Part shown: positions 1 through 8,478 of the stretch, one piece after another
Layout of the letters: each line of letters starts with the position of its first letter
Numbering within the stretch: position 1 is the stretch's first letter
NCBI RefSeq assembly: GCF_029892065.1
Contig: NZ_CP120374.1
Coordinates: forward strand, 496,001 to 560,000
Length of the DNA: 64,000 nt
Reading direction: 5' to 3'
DNA from: Sinorhizobium garamanticum
GTDB lineage: Bacteria; Pseudomonadota; Alphaproteobacteria; Rhizobiales; Rhizobiaceae
Position numbers and translations under genes: made by a program
The notes under the pieces: model-generated
Database searches by the model: none
Told to the model about the DNA's origin: nothing
The model's input: only the letters and a program-made list of their open reading frames with translations

Positions 1-140
1 TCATCGGAGCGCACTCGCGACCTCTCCGCCGATGACGCCAGGAATGCTCTCGTCGATGCGGCCGACGTTATCAGGACATAAAGATCGTCTTGGACCGGAC
101 CGAGTGAGCCGGCCGCACCGCTGGGCCGCCGGACGGCGGA

Positions 141-167
141 AACCGGGACGGTCTGACCGTCCCGGTT
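141..167 (-). terminator. Perfect hairpin after the first gene
   Basis: Two 12-bp arms, AACCGGGACGGT and ACCGTCCCGGTT, are perfectly complementary around a 3-nt CTG loop. The hairpin begins 9 nt beyond the stop codon of the minus-strand gene that ends at 176. There is no clear U-tract on either side, so this is a strong terminator-like or 3'-end-protecting stem rather than a textbook intrinsic terminator. Confidence 0.7.
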
Positions 168-175
168 CCGGGTGC

Positions 176-541
176 TTACCACCAGGATGTGTAGAAGACA
201 GCAAGGCCGGCCGCGAGCGCGTCGCGGGCCTTGGCGACAAAGGCGAGATCATCGCCGACTTCGCTGCCGTCGGACACACCGAAGAAGAAGCCGTCGGTCG
301 GCGGCAGGGTGCGATCACGGACCGCTGTTTCCAGGCAGTCGAGATCGTCGGCGGTTAGCTGAAGATTGACGCAATTGAAATTCGCGTCGTTGCCGCCCTT
401 CTCGCGGTAGAGCCGTTCCATCCAGCCGTGAAGATCCGGATGCTTGCGCCAGTAGTGGAGCGCCGCGGCCTCTTCGACTTCAAAGTCGACCGGCACGGCG
501 GGTGGTTTGCGAAGAGTGCAGGCATACATGTCGAGTCCCAC
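176..541 (-). CDS. Conserved hypothetical protein (121 aa)
   Basis: I chose a GTG start at 541 because AAAGGAG lies just upstream and the product then begins VGLDMYACTL. A longer reading from 598 would add 19 residues with no ribosome binding site. The protein is acidic and soluble, with no signal peptide or membrane segment. It has a His-Tyr-Trp-Arg-Lys-His stretch near the middle and ends in YTSWW. The pattern resembles small rhizobial hypothetical proteins starting GLDMYA, but I assign no function. It appears monocistronic and is followed by a strong hairpin. Confidence 0.7.
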   Translation of the reverse strand: MGLDMYACTLRKPPAVPVDFEVEEAAALHYWRKHPDLHGWMERLYREKGGNDANFNCVNLQLTADDLDCLETAVRDRTLPPTDGFFFGVSDGSEVGDDLAFVAKARDALAAGLAVFYTSWW

Positions 542-1093
542 GATTTTCTCCTTTCGTTGCTCGTCCCGAAAGACGCGGCGTGAAAGGCCGGGCGGCACTA
601 GCCGCCGCCGTCATGGCCAACACGGGCCTTCGCCGGGGCGTCCCGCCCCCGATGGCTGGCGCGGGCAGGGCATTGACGGCAAGGCGCCGTCCGGCAGAAA
701 CGCGAAAACCCGGAGGGACGACAACGCGAAGGAGCGTGGGACCGGCCTCGTCCTGCACCTGAAGAGTGCCATTCTGCTAAGGGGGTGCGAAGGAGGATGA
801 GCCTCGCAACGGTCCAGAGCAACGATTCTCCGGGCGTCTGGCGGCTGAAAAACGAACGCGCGATTGACTTGCGGTGTCGGATGTCTTCGCAAGCTGCGAC
901 GCTCGTTGGCGAGCAACCTTCCCTGGTCGGGCGCCTCCCACGACCCGGTGTTCCAATGGATACATTATGCGAGAACAGCTCACCGGAGAGCCGCATTGGC
1001 GGCGGCGCCACGTCGATCTTCTTACGACGGGCAGCAGCTGCGAGCACACTAGATCTCGGTTGCATCGCGGCACATGGGCATTTCCTATGAGCG
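542..1093. other. Intergenic stretch with no supported gene
   Basis: About 550 bases between the first gene and the LuxR-type gene. Reading frames here overlap each other on both strands, and none has a convincing start, ribosome site or recognisable family. The stretch contains a shortened copy of the TATGCGA repeat at 949-978. It may be decayed sequence. Confidence 0.5.
949..978 (+). repeat. TATGCGA repeat, copy D (internally shortened)
   Basis: The segment begins TGTTCCAATGGATACATTA and runs through TATGCGA straight into GAACAG. The left part matches copies near 39.67 kb (TGTTCCAGGGGTACATTA) and 30.96 kb (GTTCCCAATGAGATGTTA). The middle TTCGAAG block found in the other copies is missing, as if about 13 bases were lost between TATGCGA and GAAC. 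Confidence 0.5.
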
Positions 1094-1666
1094 TTATAGG
1101 TAAAGCAGCCCTTGCCTCAGCGCTATGGCCACAGCGTCGGCGCGGTTCTGCGCATGAAGCTTGGCGAGCACTGCAGCGACGTGGAATTTCGCGGTATGCA
1201 CCGAGACTTTGAGCTGGCGGGCGATCACCTTATTCGAGGCCCCGTCAGCAAGCAGCGCAAGCGTTTCCAATTCGCGGGGGCTGAGGGACAGATTGTGAGG
1301 TACGTCTCTCGGCAGCACTGCCTCGTCCGTATCAGCGGTCTCGTTTGCATCTGCAGCGTCAGCGGCTGACAGGCGATATCCTGCCGCGACGACCGTCGTT
1401 ACTGCAGCGATGAGCGCCGCATCCGCGGAATGCGGCAGCACAGCATGGATGTTGCCACCGGGGGCTGCTGCACCAAGCACGATATGCGGCGTCGCTGCAT
1501 CGACAGGTTCGCCATCGGTCACGACCACATCGAAATCCTCCGGCTGCTCGAGATCGAAAGACGTCGCGACGGCCACATGACCGCGCTCTCCCAGAGCCTG
1601 TTCCAATTCCTCCGCCTGCTCCGAATCGGACAGGGCGATCATCACTGTCAGCGGGCGCTGAGCCAT
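1094..1666 (-). CDS. LuxR-type DNA-binding regulator
   Basis: A 190-residue protein. Residues 1-100 look like a degraded receiver-like domain with no obvious phospho-Asp site (it reads VVVTDGEPVDAA). A linker rich in Ala and Asp follows, then a C-terminal LuxR/FixJ helix-turn-helix (LSPRELETLALLADGASNKV through VSVHTAKFHVAAVLAKL). GAGGATGG sits directly before the ATG. The gene starts 16 nt after the stop of the HtrA-like gene, so the two are probably one operon. Its output may depend on protein contacts rather than phosphorylation (inference). Confidence 0.85.
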   Translation of the reverse strand: MAQRPLTVMIALSDSEQAEELEQALGERGHVAVATSFDLEQPEDFDVVVTDGEPVDAATPHIVLGAAAPGGNIHAVLPHSADAALIAAVTTVVAAGYRLSAADAADANETADTDEAVLPRDVPHNLSLSPRELETLALLADGASNKVIARQLKVSVHTAKFHVAAVLAKLHAQNRADAVAIALRQGLLYL

Positions 1667-1682
1667 CCATCCTCACTGTCGC

Positions 1683-2555
1683 TCAGGAGCGCGGCCGTGC
1701 GCCGACGACGACGTCGAGGGTTCGCGCCTCACCACCGCGCAATATTCCGAGTGCCACCGTTTTGCCGACACTGTCGGGACCGATCTTGCGGATCAGGTCC
1801 CGCACGCCTTCCACCGTCTCGCCGTTCCAGGATGTGATGATGTCGCCGAGCACCAGCCCGACCTTCTCCGCCGGACCGCCCGCCTCGAGGCTCATCACCA
1901 TTGCGCCCCGCACCTTCTCCTGACGCACCGGGTGCAACCCTGCTCCGAGATATCCGCGCGGCATATGGCCCTTTTCGGCGAGCGTTGCCGCAACCCGGTC
2001 GACCGTTTCGGCCGGAATGACAAGAGCGCGCCGGCGGGGGTCGAACAGGACGAGTCCGATGAAGCCACCCTCGGCATCGATCGCCGCACCGCCCTCGGCG
2101 CGCGGGTCGATGCTCGCGGAAAGGCGGATGCGCCGGTCGATCAGGCCGCCACGCATGCTGCGCCAAGCGGGTCCGGCCTCGCTGACAATCCCGAAGCCGG
2201 CCAGCGTAGAAGCTTCCCAGCGGCCGACAGCGACGACAAGATTGCCTGCCTCCGTCGGCCCGGCAGGTTTCAGAGCCGATGCGCCATCAGGCACATCCGA
2301 TTTCAGCACCGCGATCCCTGTCGTTGGGTCGCGCCCGACGAGTTCAGCCGCCGCGGAGTTGCCGGACGGCAAGGTCAAAGTGATGCCTTCCTCGGTCTCG
2401 ATCGCCTCGCTCGCGGCAACGAACAATCCTTCACGCCAATGGACGGCGCTCGAAGAACTGTGGCGGCTGGCATGGACGGCGGCGATCCCCGCAGCGGTGG
2501 CGGCGACAAGGCCGGCGATCTCGCGAGAGAAGTCGGCAAGGCTGGCTTTCGGCAT
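1683..2555 (-). CDS. HtrA/DegP-like PDZ protein lacking the catalytic triad
   Basis: A 290-residue protein starting at MPKASL; GAGGAGAAAGACC precedes that ATG. An N-terminal hydrophobic segment (about residues 15-28) suggests membrane anchoring or export. Residues 40-185 align with the S1C trypsin-like fold, and residues 190-290 form a PDZ domain. Compared with DegP, the His of VTNNHV is Glu50 (VAASEA), the Asp of DPRSDIA is Gly80 (DPTTGIA), and the Ser of GNSGG is Glu154 (RAEGG). All three catalytic positions are therefore changed and the reading frame is intact. It is probably a peptide-binding pseudoprotease, perhaps a sensor or scaffold for the LuxR-type regulator encoded next in the operon (inference). 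Confidence 0.85.
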   Translation of the reverse strand: MPKASLADFSREIAGLVAATAAGIAAVHASRHSSSSAVHWREGLFVAASEAIETEEGITLTLPSGNSAAAELVGRDPTTGIAVLKSDVPDGASALKPAGPTEAGNLVVAVGRWEASTLAGFGIVSEAGPAWRSMRGGLIDRRIRLSASIDPRAEGGAAIDAEGGFIGLVLFDPRRRALVIPAETVDRVAATLAEKGHMPRGYLGAGLHPVRQEKVRGAMVMSLEAGGPAEKVGLVLGDIITSWNGETVEGVRDLIRKIGPDSVGKTVALGILRGGEARTLDVVVGARPRS

Positions 2556-2834
2556 GGTCTTTCTCCTCAAAGCATACGAGGAATGTCGTCTGTTTCACCA
2601 CGCCGTCCAACTGGCCTGACGGCTAGGTTTGGCGCGAACTGGCCATCCGGGCAGGTCGCACCACGCCGGCTCCAGCACACATACAAGCATCGATCGGCCG
2701 GGGCTGTGGTGACGATTCAAAGGATGACCAGCAGCATAGGCACCGGGTGCCTTCAACCAGTGCATATCGTGATTGAGTTCGCCTATACGCCCCGGCGGTG
2801 CCATCGGCGATAAGGCAGCCAGGCGGTGACGACG

Positions 2835-3386
2835 CTAGGCGGCCTCCTGACGCGAGGGGTCAGGCACTTTGACACGCTCGAGCTGGAAGAAGAAGTGCTC
2901 GTCGTATCCCTGTATGCTCATCACCCCTACCAATGTGTCGGTGTCGATCTTTCTGAAATGATCAGCAACAGGCTTGGTGTCATAGACCATTGCCGCGCTG
3001 ACGTCGCCGCGGAAGCGCATCATTCGCAACGAGGCGACTGGTCCGGTCGCGCGCAGATGCTTGATCAGGTGGGAGAACAGTTTCCTGGCAGCTTCGGTAC
3101 GGCCCAGTCGACGGAAGCGAAAGGCAAGTCCCAGCGGGATCGGGGACGGATCGATCGGCACAAGGCGGTTGCCGTCTTTCTTGAACAACAGGGCGTCGGC
3201 ACGCATGTCGGCGCGGAAGCGCTTCCCGTACCACCCCAGATTTTCGAGCACGCCATCGAACGGATGTCCTGTCGAGATTTCACTTCCCTTCCAAAGGCCG
3301 ACCAGTTCGCCCGCGGGCACCGGATGCAGCCTGTCGAAATATGCGAAGGCCGCCTCTTCGGACGGGAATGTCAATCGGTTGATCAT
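2835..3386 (-). CDS. GXWXG and DUF4334 domain protein
   Basis: About 183 residues starting at MINRLTFPSEE. Near residue 30 it has the signature GLWKG (Gly-x-Trp-x-Gly), followed by a conserved HPFDGVLENLGWYGKRF segment. The second half (AMVYDTKPVADHFRKIDTD through HFFFQLERV) fits DUF4334. The architecture is known from bacterial proteins of unknown biochemical role. The ATG overlaps the stop of the upstream SRAP gene by one base (TGATG), so the two are translationally coupled. Longer readings upstream of 3386 lie inside the SRAP gene and are rejected. Confidence 0.85.
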   Translation of the reverse strand: MINRLTFPSEEAAFAYFDRLHPVPAGELVGLWKGSEISTGHPFDGVLENLGWYGKRFRADMRADALLFKKDGNRLVPIDPSPIPLGLAFRFRRLGRTEAARKLFSHLIKHLRATGPVASLRMMRFRGDVSAAMVYDTKPVADHFRKIDTDTLVGVMSIQGYDEHFFFQLERVKVPDPSRQEAA

Positions 3387-3985
3387 CAATCGCTGCCTGA
3401 CCTGACCTCCTCGACGTGGAGGCTTCCCTCGGGAAGCGGTCGGAGAAGCTCCCTCTCCGGCCTCGACAGGGCAAGCCAGTCCTTCCAATCCGGCGGGCGC
3501 AGAACGACGATCTGGCGATTGTGGATGGGCGCGACATCAGGTCCGGGTTCCGTGGTCAGCATTGTAAACGACGCGGGCTGGTTTCCCTGCCCTTCCCGCC
3601 AGAGCCCGGCAATCGCCATGAACGGCGCGTCGTTCAGCGTGAACCGATGTTTGGCCCTCGGATATTTTGTACCGGTGAACTCGAAGAAGGCCGACGCTGG
3701 TATGAGGCATCGCCTGCTCTCTGCAAAGCTGCGCCCCTCGCTCCGGAAATTGAAGACCGGTCCGCCCTTGCGTCCTTCAGGCGGCGGGAAGCCGAACGTC
3801 ATCGGCACGAGTTCGACTACGTTGCCCCCTGCAGCCCTCACCACCGGTCCGGTGTCGCCGATCCGGATGTCGTCCGCCTGTGGGAGGTCGAGTTCCGACT
3901 GATGCGGGGGAATGCCGAGCGCGATCTGCTGCATCATTCTGCAGTATTCGGCATATCTGATGTGCTGCTCGTAGTCGTTACACAT
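3386..3985 (-). CDS. SRAP (YedK/HMCES) abasic-site shielding protein
   Basis: A 199-residue SOS response-associated peptidase family protein, which forms a covalent thiazolidine link to abasic sites in single-stranded DNA. The family's key residues are visible: Cys2 exposed after removal of Met1 (MCNDYE), Asn79 in FNFRSE, Glu102 in FFEF and His155 in HNRQIVVL. The length is slightly short for the family. It is the first gene of a two-gene unit with the downstream GXWXG protein. Accessory replicons of rhizobia often carry extra SRAP copies. Confidence 0.92.
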   Translation of the reverse strand: MCNDYEQHIRYAEYCRMMQQIALGIPPHQSELDLPQADDIRIGDTGPVVRAAGGNVVELVPMTFGFPPPEGRKGGPVFNFRSEGRSFAESRRCLIPASAFFEFTGTKYPRAKHRFTLNDAPFMAIAGLWREGQGNQPASFTMLTTEPGPDVAPIHNRQIVVLRPPDWKDWLALSRPERELLRPLPEGSLHVEEVRSGSD

Positions 3986-4323
3986 GCGCCATCAACGTAG
4001 CGCTCGTGATCAGGACGTCCAGACGGCTCGGTGCAAGTATGTCCGTCGACCTGGCTCTGATCGATGGTTCCAAGCGCTCGTTGGTGGAACGAGGCATGTG
4101 CCGGTAGTCCAGGGAGGCGGATTCGTCTCCGCTCCCGAGCTTGCGTCCGCAAGTTGCGCGCGGTCCGTCGATCCGACACCCCCGAAAATGGATCTCGACC
4201 GGCAGGGAGTTCAAAAGCACCTGTGGAAATCCTATTCTTTGAACCCCTGGAGGAAGTCGGCCCGGTGACAAAGGGGTTCAAACTGACAAGTATCTCGGTC
4301 GTCATAAAAAGAGGGGCTAAATC
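3986..4323. other. Intergenic region upstream of HU
   Basis: 338 bases between divergently oriented SRAP and HU genes. No gene is supported. The 3' part is relatively A-rich (GTCATAAAAAGAGGGG before the HU start) and should hold the HU promoter, but I could not place a confident -35/-10 pair. Confidence 0.45.
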
Positions 4324-4602
4324 ATGACTACAACCAACGAAATTGCAGACAAGATCTCAGCCGATCACAGCCTGAGCAAGGCGCAGAGCAAGGCGATCGT
4401 CGAGGCCGTCTTTGCCGCCGTCACCGCGGCCGCGACCTCCGGTGCCGAGACATCAATTCCGGGCTTCGGGAAGTTCAAGGTCAAGGACACGCCGGAGCGA
4501 GAGGCACGCAATCCGGCGACGGGCGCGACAATCAAGGTCGCCGCCGCGAAGAAGCTGACCTTCACGCCGGCGAAGGCACTCAAGGACGCACTGAACAAGT
4601 AA
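4324..4602 (+). CDS. HU-family DNA-binding protein
   Basis: A 92-residue histone-like protein. The N-terminal dimerisation helices (MTTTNEIADKISADHSLSKA and following) lead to IPGFGKFKV and the DNA-binding arm region PEREARNPATGATIKV, then KKLTFTPAKALKDALN. HU bends and compacts DNA without sequence specificity and can act in replication and recombination. AGAGGGGC lies before the start. The gene stands alone and is followed by a 12-bp perfect hairpin. The Ala-rich helix region suggests an accessory-replicon paralogue rather than the chromosomal HupB, which I cannot prove here. Confidence 0.92.
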   Translation: MTTTNEIADKISADHSLSKAQSKAIVEAVFAAVTAAATSGAETSIPGFGKFKVKDTPEREARNPATGATIKVAAAKKLTFTPAKALKDALNK

Positions 4603-4951
4603 GCCGATTGGTGGAGAAGCCTTGCCTTTTCAAGGCTTCTCCTCGAGCGACGACGATCCCCCGACGGCATCCCGTCACGTGCGCAGTGCGTGCGCTGAAG
4701 ATCCCGCCGACATTCTTGCCCCAGTTGAACCCACATGAAGCCGCTCCAGACGACTTGAAGCCATTAGCTCTGAAGAAGCGCTCCCGGCGCTGCACCCCGA
4801 GTACACTGCGCTCCAGTTCAAGAATCGTGATGGCCGAAGCGAGAAAGCGCCTCGCATCTTCCGCTCCTACCCACGCTACGTTGGTATCGGCTTTGCCGTC
4901 ACCAATCCTGCGCAGTTCGGAAACGACGTTGGTATCCAACAGGTATCTCAA
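4580..4951 (-). pseudogene. Truncated VapC-type PIN toxin
   Basis: The first 58 or so residues are typical VapC (RYLLDTNVVSELRRIGDG through SAITILELERSVLGVQRR), with the first PIN-domain Asp in LDTN and a Glu in ILELE. After that the sequence leaves the family: the second half with the later acidic residues (the usual ARD and TRN regions) is missing, and the frame runs through the HU terminator. A TTG start overlaps the antitoxin stop (TTGA). The nuclease should be inactive. Confidence 0.75.
4613..4642 (+). terminator. Terminator hairpin after HU
   Basis: GGAGAAGCCTTG and CAAGGCTTCTCC form a perfect 12-bp stem around a CCTTTT loop, 10 nt after the HU stop. There is no long T-run after it. 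It lies inside the degenerate 3' extension of the opposing vapC remnant, so it may stop readers from both sides. Confidence 0.75.
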
Positions 4952-5277
4952 GACAAATCCACTTCGCGCGGCCCGATTTCAACGCGGTGCGGCTCGAAAC
5001 CGATCCCCGAGAGGCCACGCATGGCGAGAGCGTCCACAAGACTGCGGTGCTTGCCGGTCAAACGCTCGAATTCGTCATAGGTCATCAGGACATGCGGAGG
5101 CTTGCCGCGAGCCGTGATGATAACCGGACCGCTTTTTGCCGCCTTCTTGGCGCTACTGACGTCATGATTCAGTTCTCGGTTAAGTCGAGCAGACCCGAGG
5201 CGCGTCAGGCTCCAACAGCAGGTGATCTGGCGCTGCCAGCGTTCTCGACGGTATGCGACTTTTGAAGTACAGAACAT
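4948..5277 (-). CDS. Phd/YefM-type antitoxin with doubtful start
   Basis: Residues from about 32 onward (LNRELNHDVSSAKKAAKSGP, then VIITARGKPPHVLMTYDEF) match type II Phd/YefM antitoxins, which bind their operator and neutralise the partner toxin. The only canonical in-frame start is ATG at 5277, giving a 24-residue Cys/Trp-rich leader foreign to the family. The expected start is at 5205, where GGAG and 4 nt precede ACG, as though ATG had mutated to ACG. The partner vapC is truncated, so the module looks dead or antitoxin-only. Confidence 0.65.
   Translation of the reverse strand: MFCTSKVAYRRERWQRQITCCWSLTRLGSARLNRELNHDVSSAKKAAKSGPVIITARGKPPHVLMTYDEFERLTGKHRSLVDALAMRGLSGIGFEPHRVEIGPREVDLS
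5252..5275 (+). repeat. TATGCGA repeat, copy A
   Basis: A 24-base unit starting TATGCGAC, with TTTGAAG in the middle and ACAGAAC at the end. It matches copies at 30974-30997 and 39684-39707 in the same orientation. Similarity to the 39.68 kb copy continues about 15 bases to the right (ATGAAC against GTGAAC, then TCGAT against TCGAC). It sits between the antitoxin gene and the end of the polyol operon. Confidence 0.55.
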
Positions 5278-5298
5278 GAACGTCCCGTCGATTGATGC

Positions 5299-6921
5299 TC
5301 ACAACTTCAGAATGGTTTCCGATGCCTTTTCCGCGATCATAATTACCGGTGAGTTCGTGTTACCGGAGACAATCGTCGGCATGATGGAGGCGTCGACGAT
5401 ACGCAATCGGCCGATGCCGTGCACGCGCAGCTTCGCGTCCACCACTGCCATAGGGTCACTCCCCATCTTGCAGGTACCGACGGGGTGAAAGATGGTTGTC
5501 GCAATGTCACCGGCGCGGCGGATCAGATCCTCGTCGCTGTTGTGCTCGCGGCCGGGGAGCATTTCCTGCGGCCGGAATCGCGCGAGCGCATTCGTTTCCA
5601 TGAGGCTGCGGGCGTGGCGGATGGACTTCGCCGCAAGCAATCGGTCGCCGGCGGTGGAGAGGTAATTTGGGCGGATTTCAGGTGGCAGCGCCGCATCCCT
5701 CGCGGTGACATGCACTGTGCCGCGGCTCTCCGGCCGGAGATTGCAGACGGACACCGTGACAGCGGGAAAGCGGTGCAAGGGCTCACCGAGCCGGTCCGTG
5801 CTGAGCGGCTGGACGTGGTATTCGAGATCGGCCGTCGCGACGGCCGGATCGCTCTTGGCGAAGATCCCGAGCTGGCTCGGCGCCATCGAGAGCGGGCCGG
5901 CTCGGTTAATGGCATATTGCAGACCCATGCCGGCGCGGCTGAAGAGGTTGTGATAGAGCTGGTTCAGTGTGCGCGCGCCTTCGACCTTGAAGACGGTGCG
6001 GATCTGTAGGTGGTCCTGAAGGTTCTCGCCGACGCCCTGAATTTCGTGGTAGACGGGAATGCCGAGGGTGGACAGCACGTCCGGTCGACCGATGCCCGAC
6101 AGCTCTAGGATTTTTGGCGAATTGATGGCACCAGCAGACAACACCACTTCGCGTGATGCACGAGCGACGCAGAGGCGGCCGCCAAGGCGGAAACGCATGC
6201 CGGTGACCATCTTGCGGTCAAATTTCAGCCTTTCGGTCTCGGCCCCGGTCAGGACGCGCAAATTCTTGCGCTTCATTGCCGGCCGCAGGAAGGCTTTTGT
6301 TGTGTTCCAGCGCACGCCGCCGCGCTGGTTGACTTCGAAGTAACCGGAACCCTCGTTGTCACCATCGTTGAAGTCGTCGGTCTTCGGGATCCCGAGCTCT
6401 TCCGCCGCATCGCGGAATGCGTCGAGGATCGGCAAGGAGAGGCGCTGGCGCTCGACGCGCCACTCGCCGCCTGCCCCGTGCACGGCGGACTTGCCGCGGT
6501 AATTATCCTCCGACTTCAGGAAATAGGGCAGCACGTCGTCCCACCCCCAGCCGGCATTGCCCGCCTGCCGCCAGCCGTCGTAGTCGGCCGCCTGGCCGCG
6601 CATGTAGATCATGCCGTTGATCGACGAGCAGCCGCCGAGCACCTTGCCGCGTGGATAATTAAGAGCGCGGCCGTTGAGGCCGGCTTCGGCGGCCGTCTTC
6701 ATCATCCAATCCGTGCCTGGATTGCCCATGCAGTAGAGATAGCCGATCGGCACATGAACCCAGTGGTAGCGGTCCGTACCACCAGCTTCGAGCAGCAGCA
6801 CCCGGTTCTTGGGATCGGCCGAAAGCCGGTTCGCCAGAACGCAGCCTGCCGAGCCGGCACCAACGATAATGAAATCGTAGGTGCCTTCGTCCACTGCAGT
6901 TTCAGTTATAGGCATGCTCAC
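5299..6921 (-). CDS. GMC-family FAD oxidoreductase
   Basis: A 540-residue flavoprotein of the glucose-methanol-choline family. The FAD-binding GAGSAG lies at residues 21-26, followed by LLEAGG. The GMC signatures include GGCSSINGMIYMRG, and near the C-terminus HPVGTCKMG (His479) and SGNTNSP (Asn521), the usual catalytic His/Asn pair. It oxidises an alcohol or polyol hydroxyl; the substrate is not readable from sequence. The GTG start overlaps the kinase stop (GTGA), making it the last gene of the nine-gene operon. An alternative ATG lies two codons later. Confidence 0.9.
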   Translation of the reverse strand: MSMPITETAVDEGTYDFIIVGAGSAGCVLANRLSADPKNRVLLLEAGGTDRYHWVHVPIGYLYCMGNPGTDWMMKTAAEAGLNGRALNYPRGKVLGGCSSINGMIYMRGQAADYDGWRQAGNAGWGWDDVLPYFLKSEDNYRGKSAVHGAGGEWRVERQRLSLPILDAFRDAAEELGIPKTDDFNDGDNEGSGYFEVNQRGGVRWNTTKAFLRPAMKRKNLRVLTGAETERLKFDRKMVTGMRFRLGGRLCVARASREVVLSAGAINSPKILELSGIGRPDVLSTLGIPVYHEIQGVGENLQDHLQIRTVFKVEGARTLNQLYHNLFSRAGMGLQYAINRAGPLSMAPSQLGIFAKSDPAVATADLEYHVQPLSTDRLGEPLHRFPAVTVSVCNLRPESRGTVHVTARDAALPPEIRPNYLSTAGDRLLAAKSIRHARSLMETNALARFRPQEMLPGREHNSDEDLIRRAGDIATTIFHPVGTCKMGSDPMAVVDAKLRVHGIGRLRIVDASIMPTIVSGNTNSPVIMIAEKASETILKL

Positions 6922-8447
6922 GCGGCAACTCCCGATGCCTTTTCTGCCGGCGCCGATAGCCGACGCCAGATCGGCGTCATGGCTTCCGCGATGTCCTTGT
7001 AGAGCGCGTAGCGCCGGTTATAGTGAGCGGCGAGGCCGCCGTTCGGCCTGTATTCGCGGTCGACACGCACCATGGCGGCCGCGCCATCCGTGAAATCGGC
7101 GAAGAGACCGACGCCCGTTCCAGCGGCGATCGCCGCACCCAGCGCGCCCGTTTCCCGCGAGGCCGCGACGGAGACGGGGACGCCGAGCACATCGGCAAAG
7201 ATCTGCAGCCACAGTCGGCTGCGCGAACCGCCACCGGACAGCACCGCCTCGTCAAAGCTGGCCCCCGCCTTGCGGATCGTCTCGATATGCTGGCGGTGGC
7301 CGAAGGCGACGCCCTCGAGCAGGGCACGGATCAGATGCCCCTTGCTGTGCCAGCCCGCGATCCCATAAAAACCCGCCCGCGCGTGGCCGTCCTGCTGGGC
7401 ACCGTAGAGGTAGGGGTGGTAAAGCGGATCGTCCGCCGCAGGCTCGATAACCGCAGCGAGCGCGCAGCAGGCATCGAACGGCGACACACCCTCGGCTTGC
7501 TCGCCCGGGAGGAACTCCCGCACCAGCCATTCGAGATTGGCTGCCGAAGTGGCGCTGTTTTCCATCGCCATGTAGCGAGTGCGGTCGAAGGTGGACGACA
7601 TGAAGACGGGGCCGTCGAGATCGGGACGGTCGATGATGACCTGGTTGATGCTCCAGGTGCCAGCGATGATCGAGGCGCTGCCGGTGCGCGTGACGCCGGA
7701 CCCAAGCGCCGAGGCGACGACGTCGAAGAGCCCGCCGATCACCGGCGTGCCCGCGGCAAGCCCGGTCTCTCTCGCCACCGCCTCCGTTACGGTGCCGGCG
7801 ATGTCGGCGCTTTCGATGAGCGGCGGCAACAAGTCCATGCAATCTGCCAGCCCGTAAGCCTCCATCAGGGCCCCGTCGTACCGGCGGGCGGCGAGATCGA
7901 GCAGGCCAGCGCCCGACATGTCCGAGACCTCGCTGACGCGGCTCCCTGCCAGGCGGTTGACGACGAAATCCTTGGAGAAGAACACCGTGCCGATGCCCTT
8001 GAAGAGCTCCGGCCGGTTACGCTTCAGCCAGGCGAGCAGTGTCGGCGTCTGCGAGGCCCAGGGGCGCTGGCGGGCGATTGGATAGGTCCTGTCGCCCACG
8101 CCTTCCGCCGCCCATTCCTCGACGAGGCCGGTCGCCCGCGTGTCGAGCGACTGGATGCCGAGGAGCGGCTCGCCCTGCCGGTCCAGCGCATAGAGCCCGT
8201 TGCCGTGACCGGCGCAGCCGATCGCAGCGATGCCGGTCGGGGCAAGCCCCGCCTTGTCAAGGCAGGCACGGATGACGCGCTTGGCATTGGCCCAGAGTTC
8301 GCCGAGGTCACGCTCGACATGGCCGGTAAAAGGCATGTGACTGTGGCCCTCCTCCCCGGCATACGCCACTTCCCTGCCCGTACGGTCGAAGATCACCGCC
8401 TTGATGACGGTGTTGCCGGCGTCGAGCCCCAACAGATAGTCTCCCAT
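6918..8447 (-). CDS. FGGY-family sugar or polyol kinase
   Basis: A 509-residue kinase of the xylulose/glycerol/erythritol kinase family. The first phosphate-binding motif GLDAGNTVIKAVIFD is at residues 7-21, and the C-terminal nucleotide motif SGGGSRSRLW is at about 404. GGAGGGGTTCCGA precedes the ATG. It should phosphorylate the imported compound. With the GlpD-like dehydrogenase and SorC regulator it recalls the ery (erythritol) genes. With the SorC regulator and DhnA-type aldolase it recalls LsrK. The sequence alone does not decide the substrate. Confidence 0.88.
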   Translation of the reverse strand: MGDYLLGLDAGNTVIKAVIFDRTGREVAYAGEEGHSHMPFTGHVERDLGELWANAKRVIRACLDKAGLAPTGIAAIGCAGHGNGLYALDRQGEPLLGIQSLDTRATGLVEEWAAEGVGDRTYPIARQRPWASQTPTLLAWLKRNRPELFKGIGTVFFSKDFVVNRLAGSRVSEVSDMSGAGLLDLAARRYDGALMEAYGLADCMDLLPPLIESADIAGTVTEAVARETGLAAGTPVIGGLFDVVASALGSGVTRTGSASIIAGTWSINQVIIDRPDLDGPVFMSSTFDRTRYMAMENSATSAANLEWLVREFLPGEQAEGVSPFDACCALAAVIEPAADDPLYHPYLYGAQQDGHARAGFYGIAGWHSKGHLIRALLEGVAFGHRQHIETIRKAGASFDEAVLSGGGSRSRLWLQIFADVLGVPVSVAASRETGALGAAIAAGTGVGLFADFTDGAAAMVRVDREYRPNGGLAAHYNRRYALYKDIAEAMTPIWRRLSAPAEKASGVAA

Positions 8448-8478
8448 TCGGAACCCCTCCTAAGGTTCGTTGACGCCA

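Noticed and set aside
598..1065. A 155-codon minus-strand frame
   Set aside because: It has Arg/Pro/Ser-rich low-complexity content with several overlapping competitors on both strands, and no ribosome site or family.
1932..2813. A 293-codon plus-strand open frame
   Set aside because: It is opposite the HtrA-like gene and continues into non-coding DNA. No motif or ribosome site.
2826..3902. A 358-codon plus-strand open frame
   Set aside because: It spans two overlapping minus-strand genes with clear families (GXWXG/DUF4334 and SRAP).
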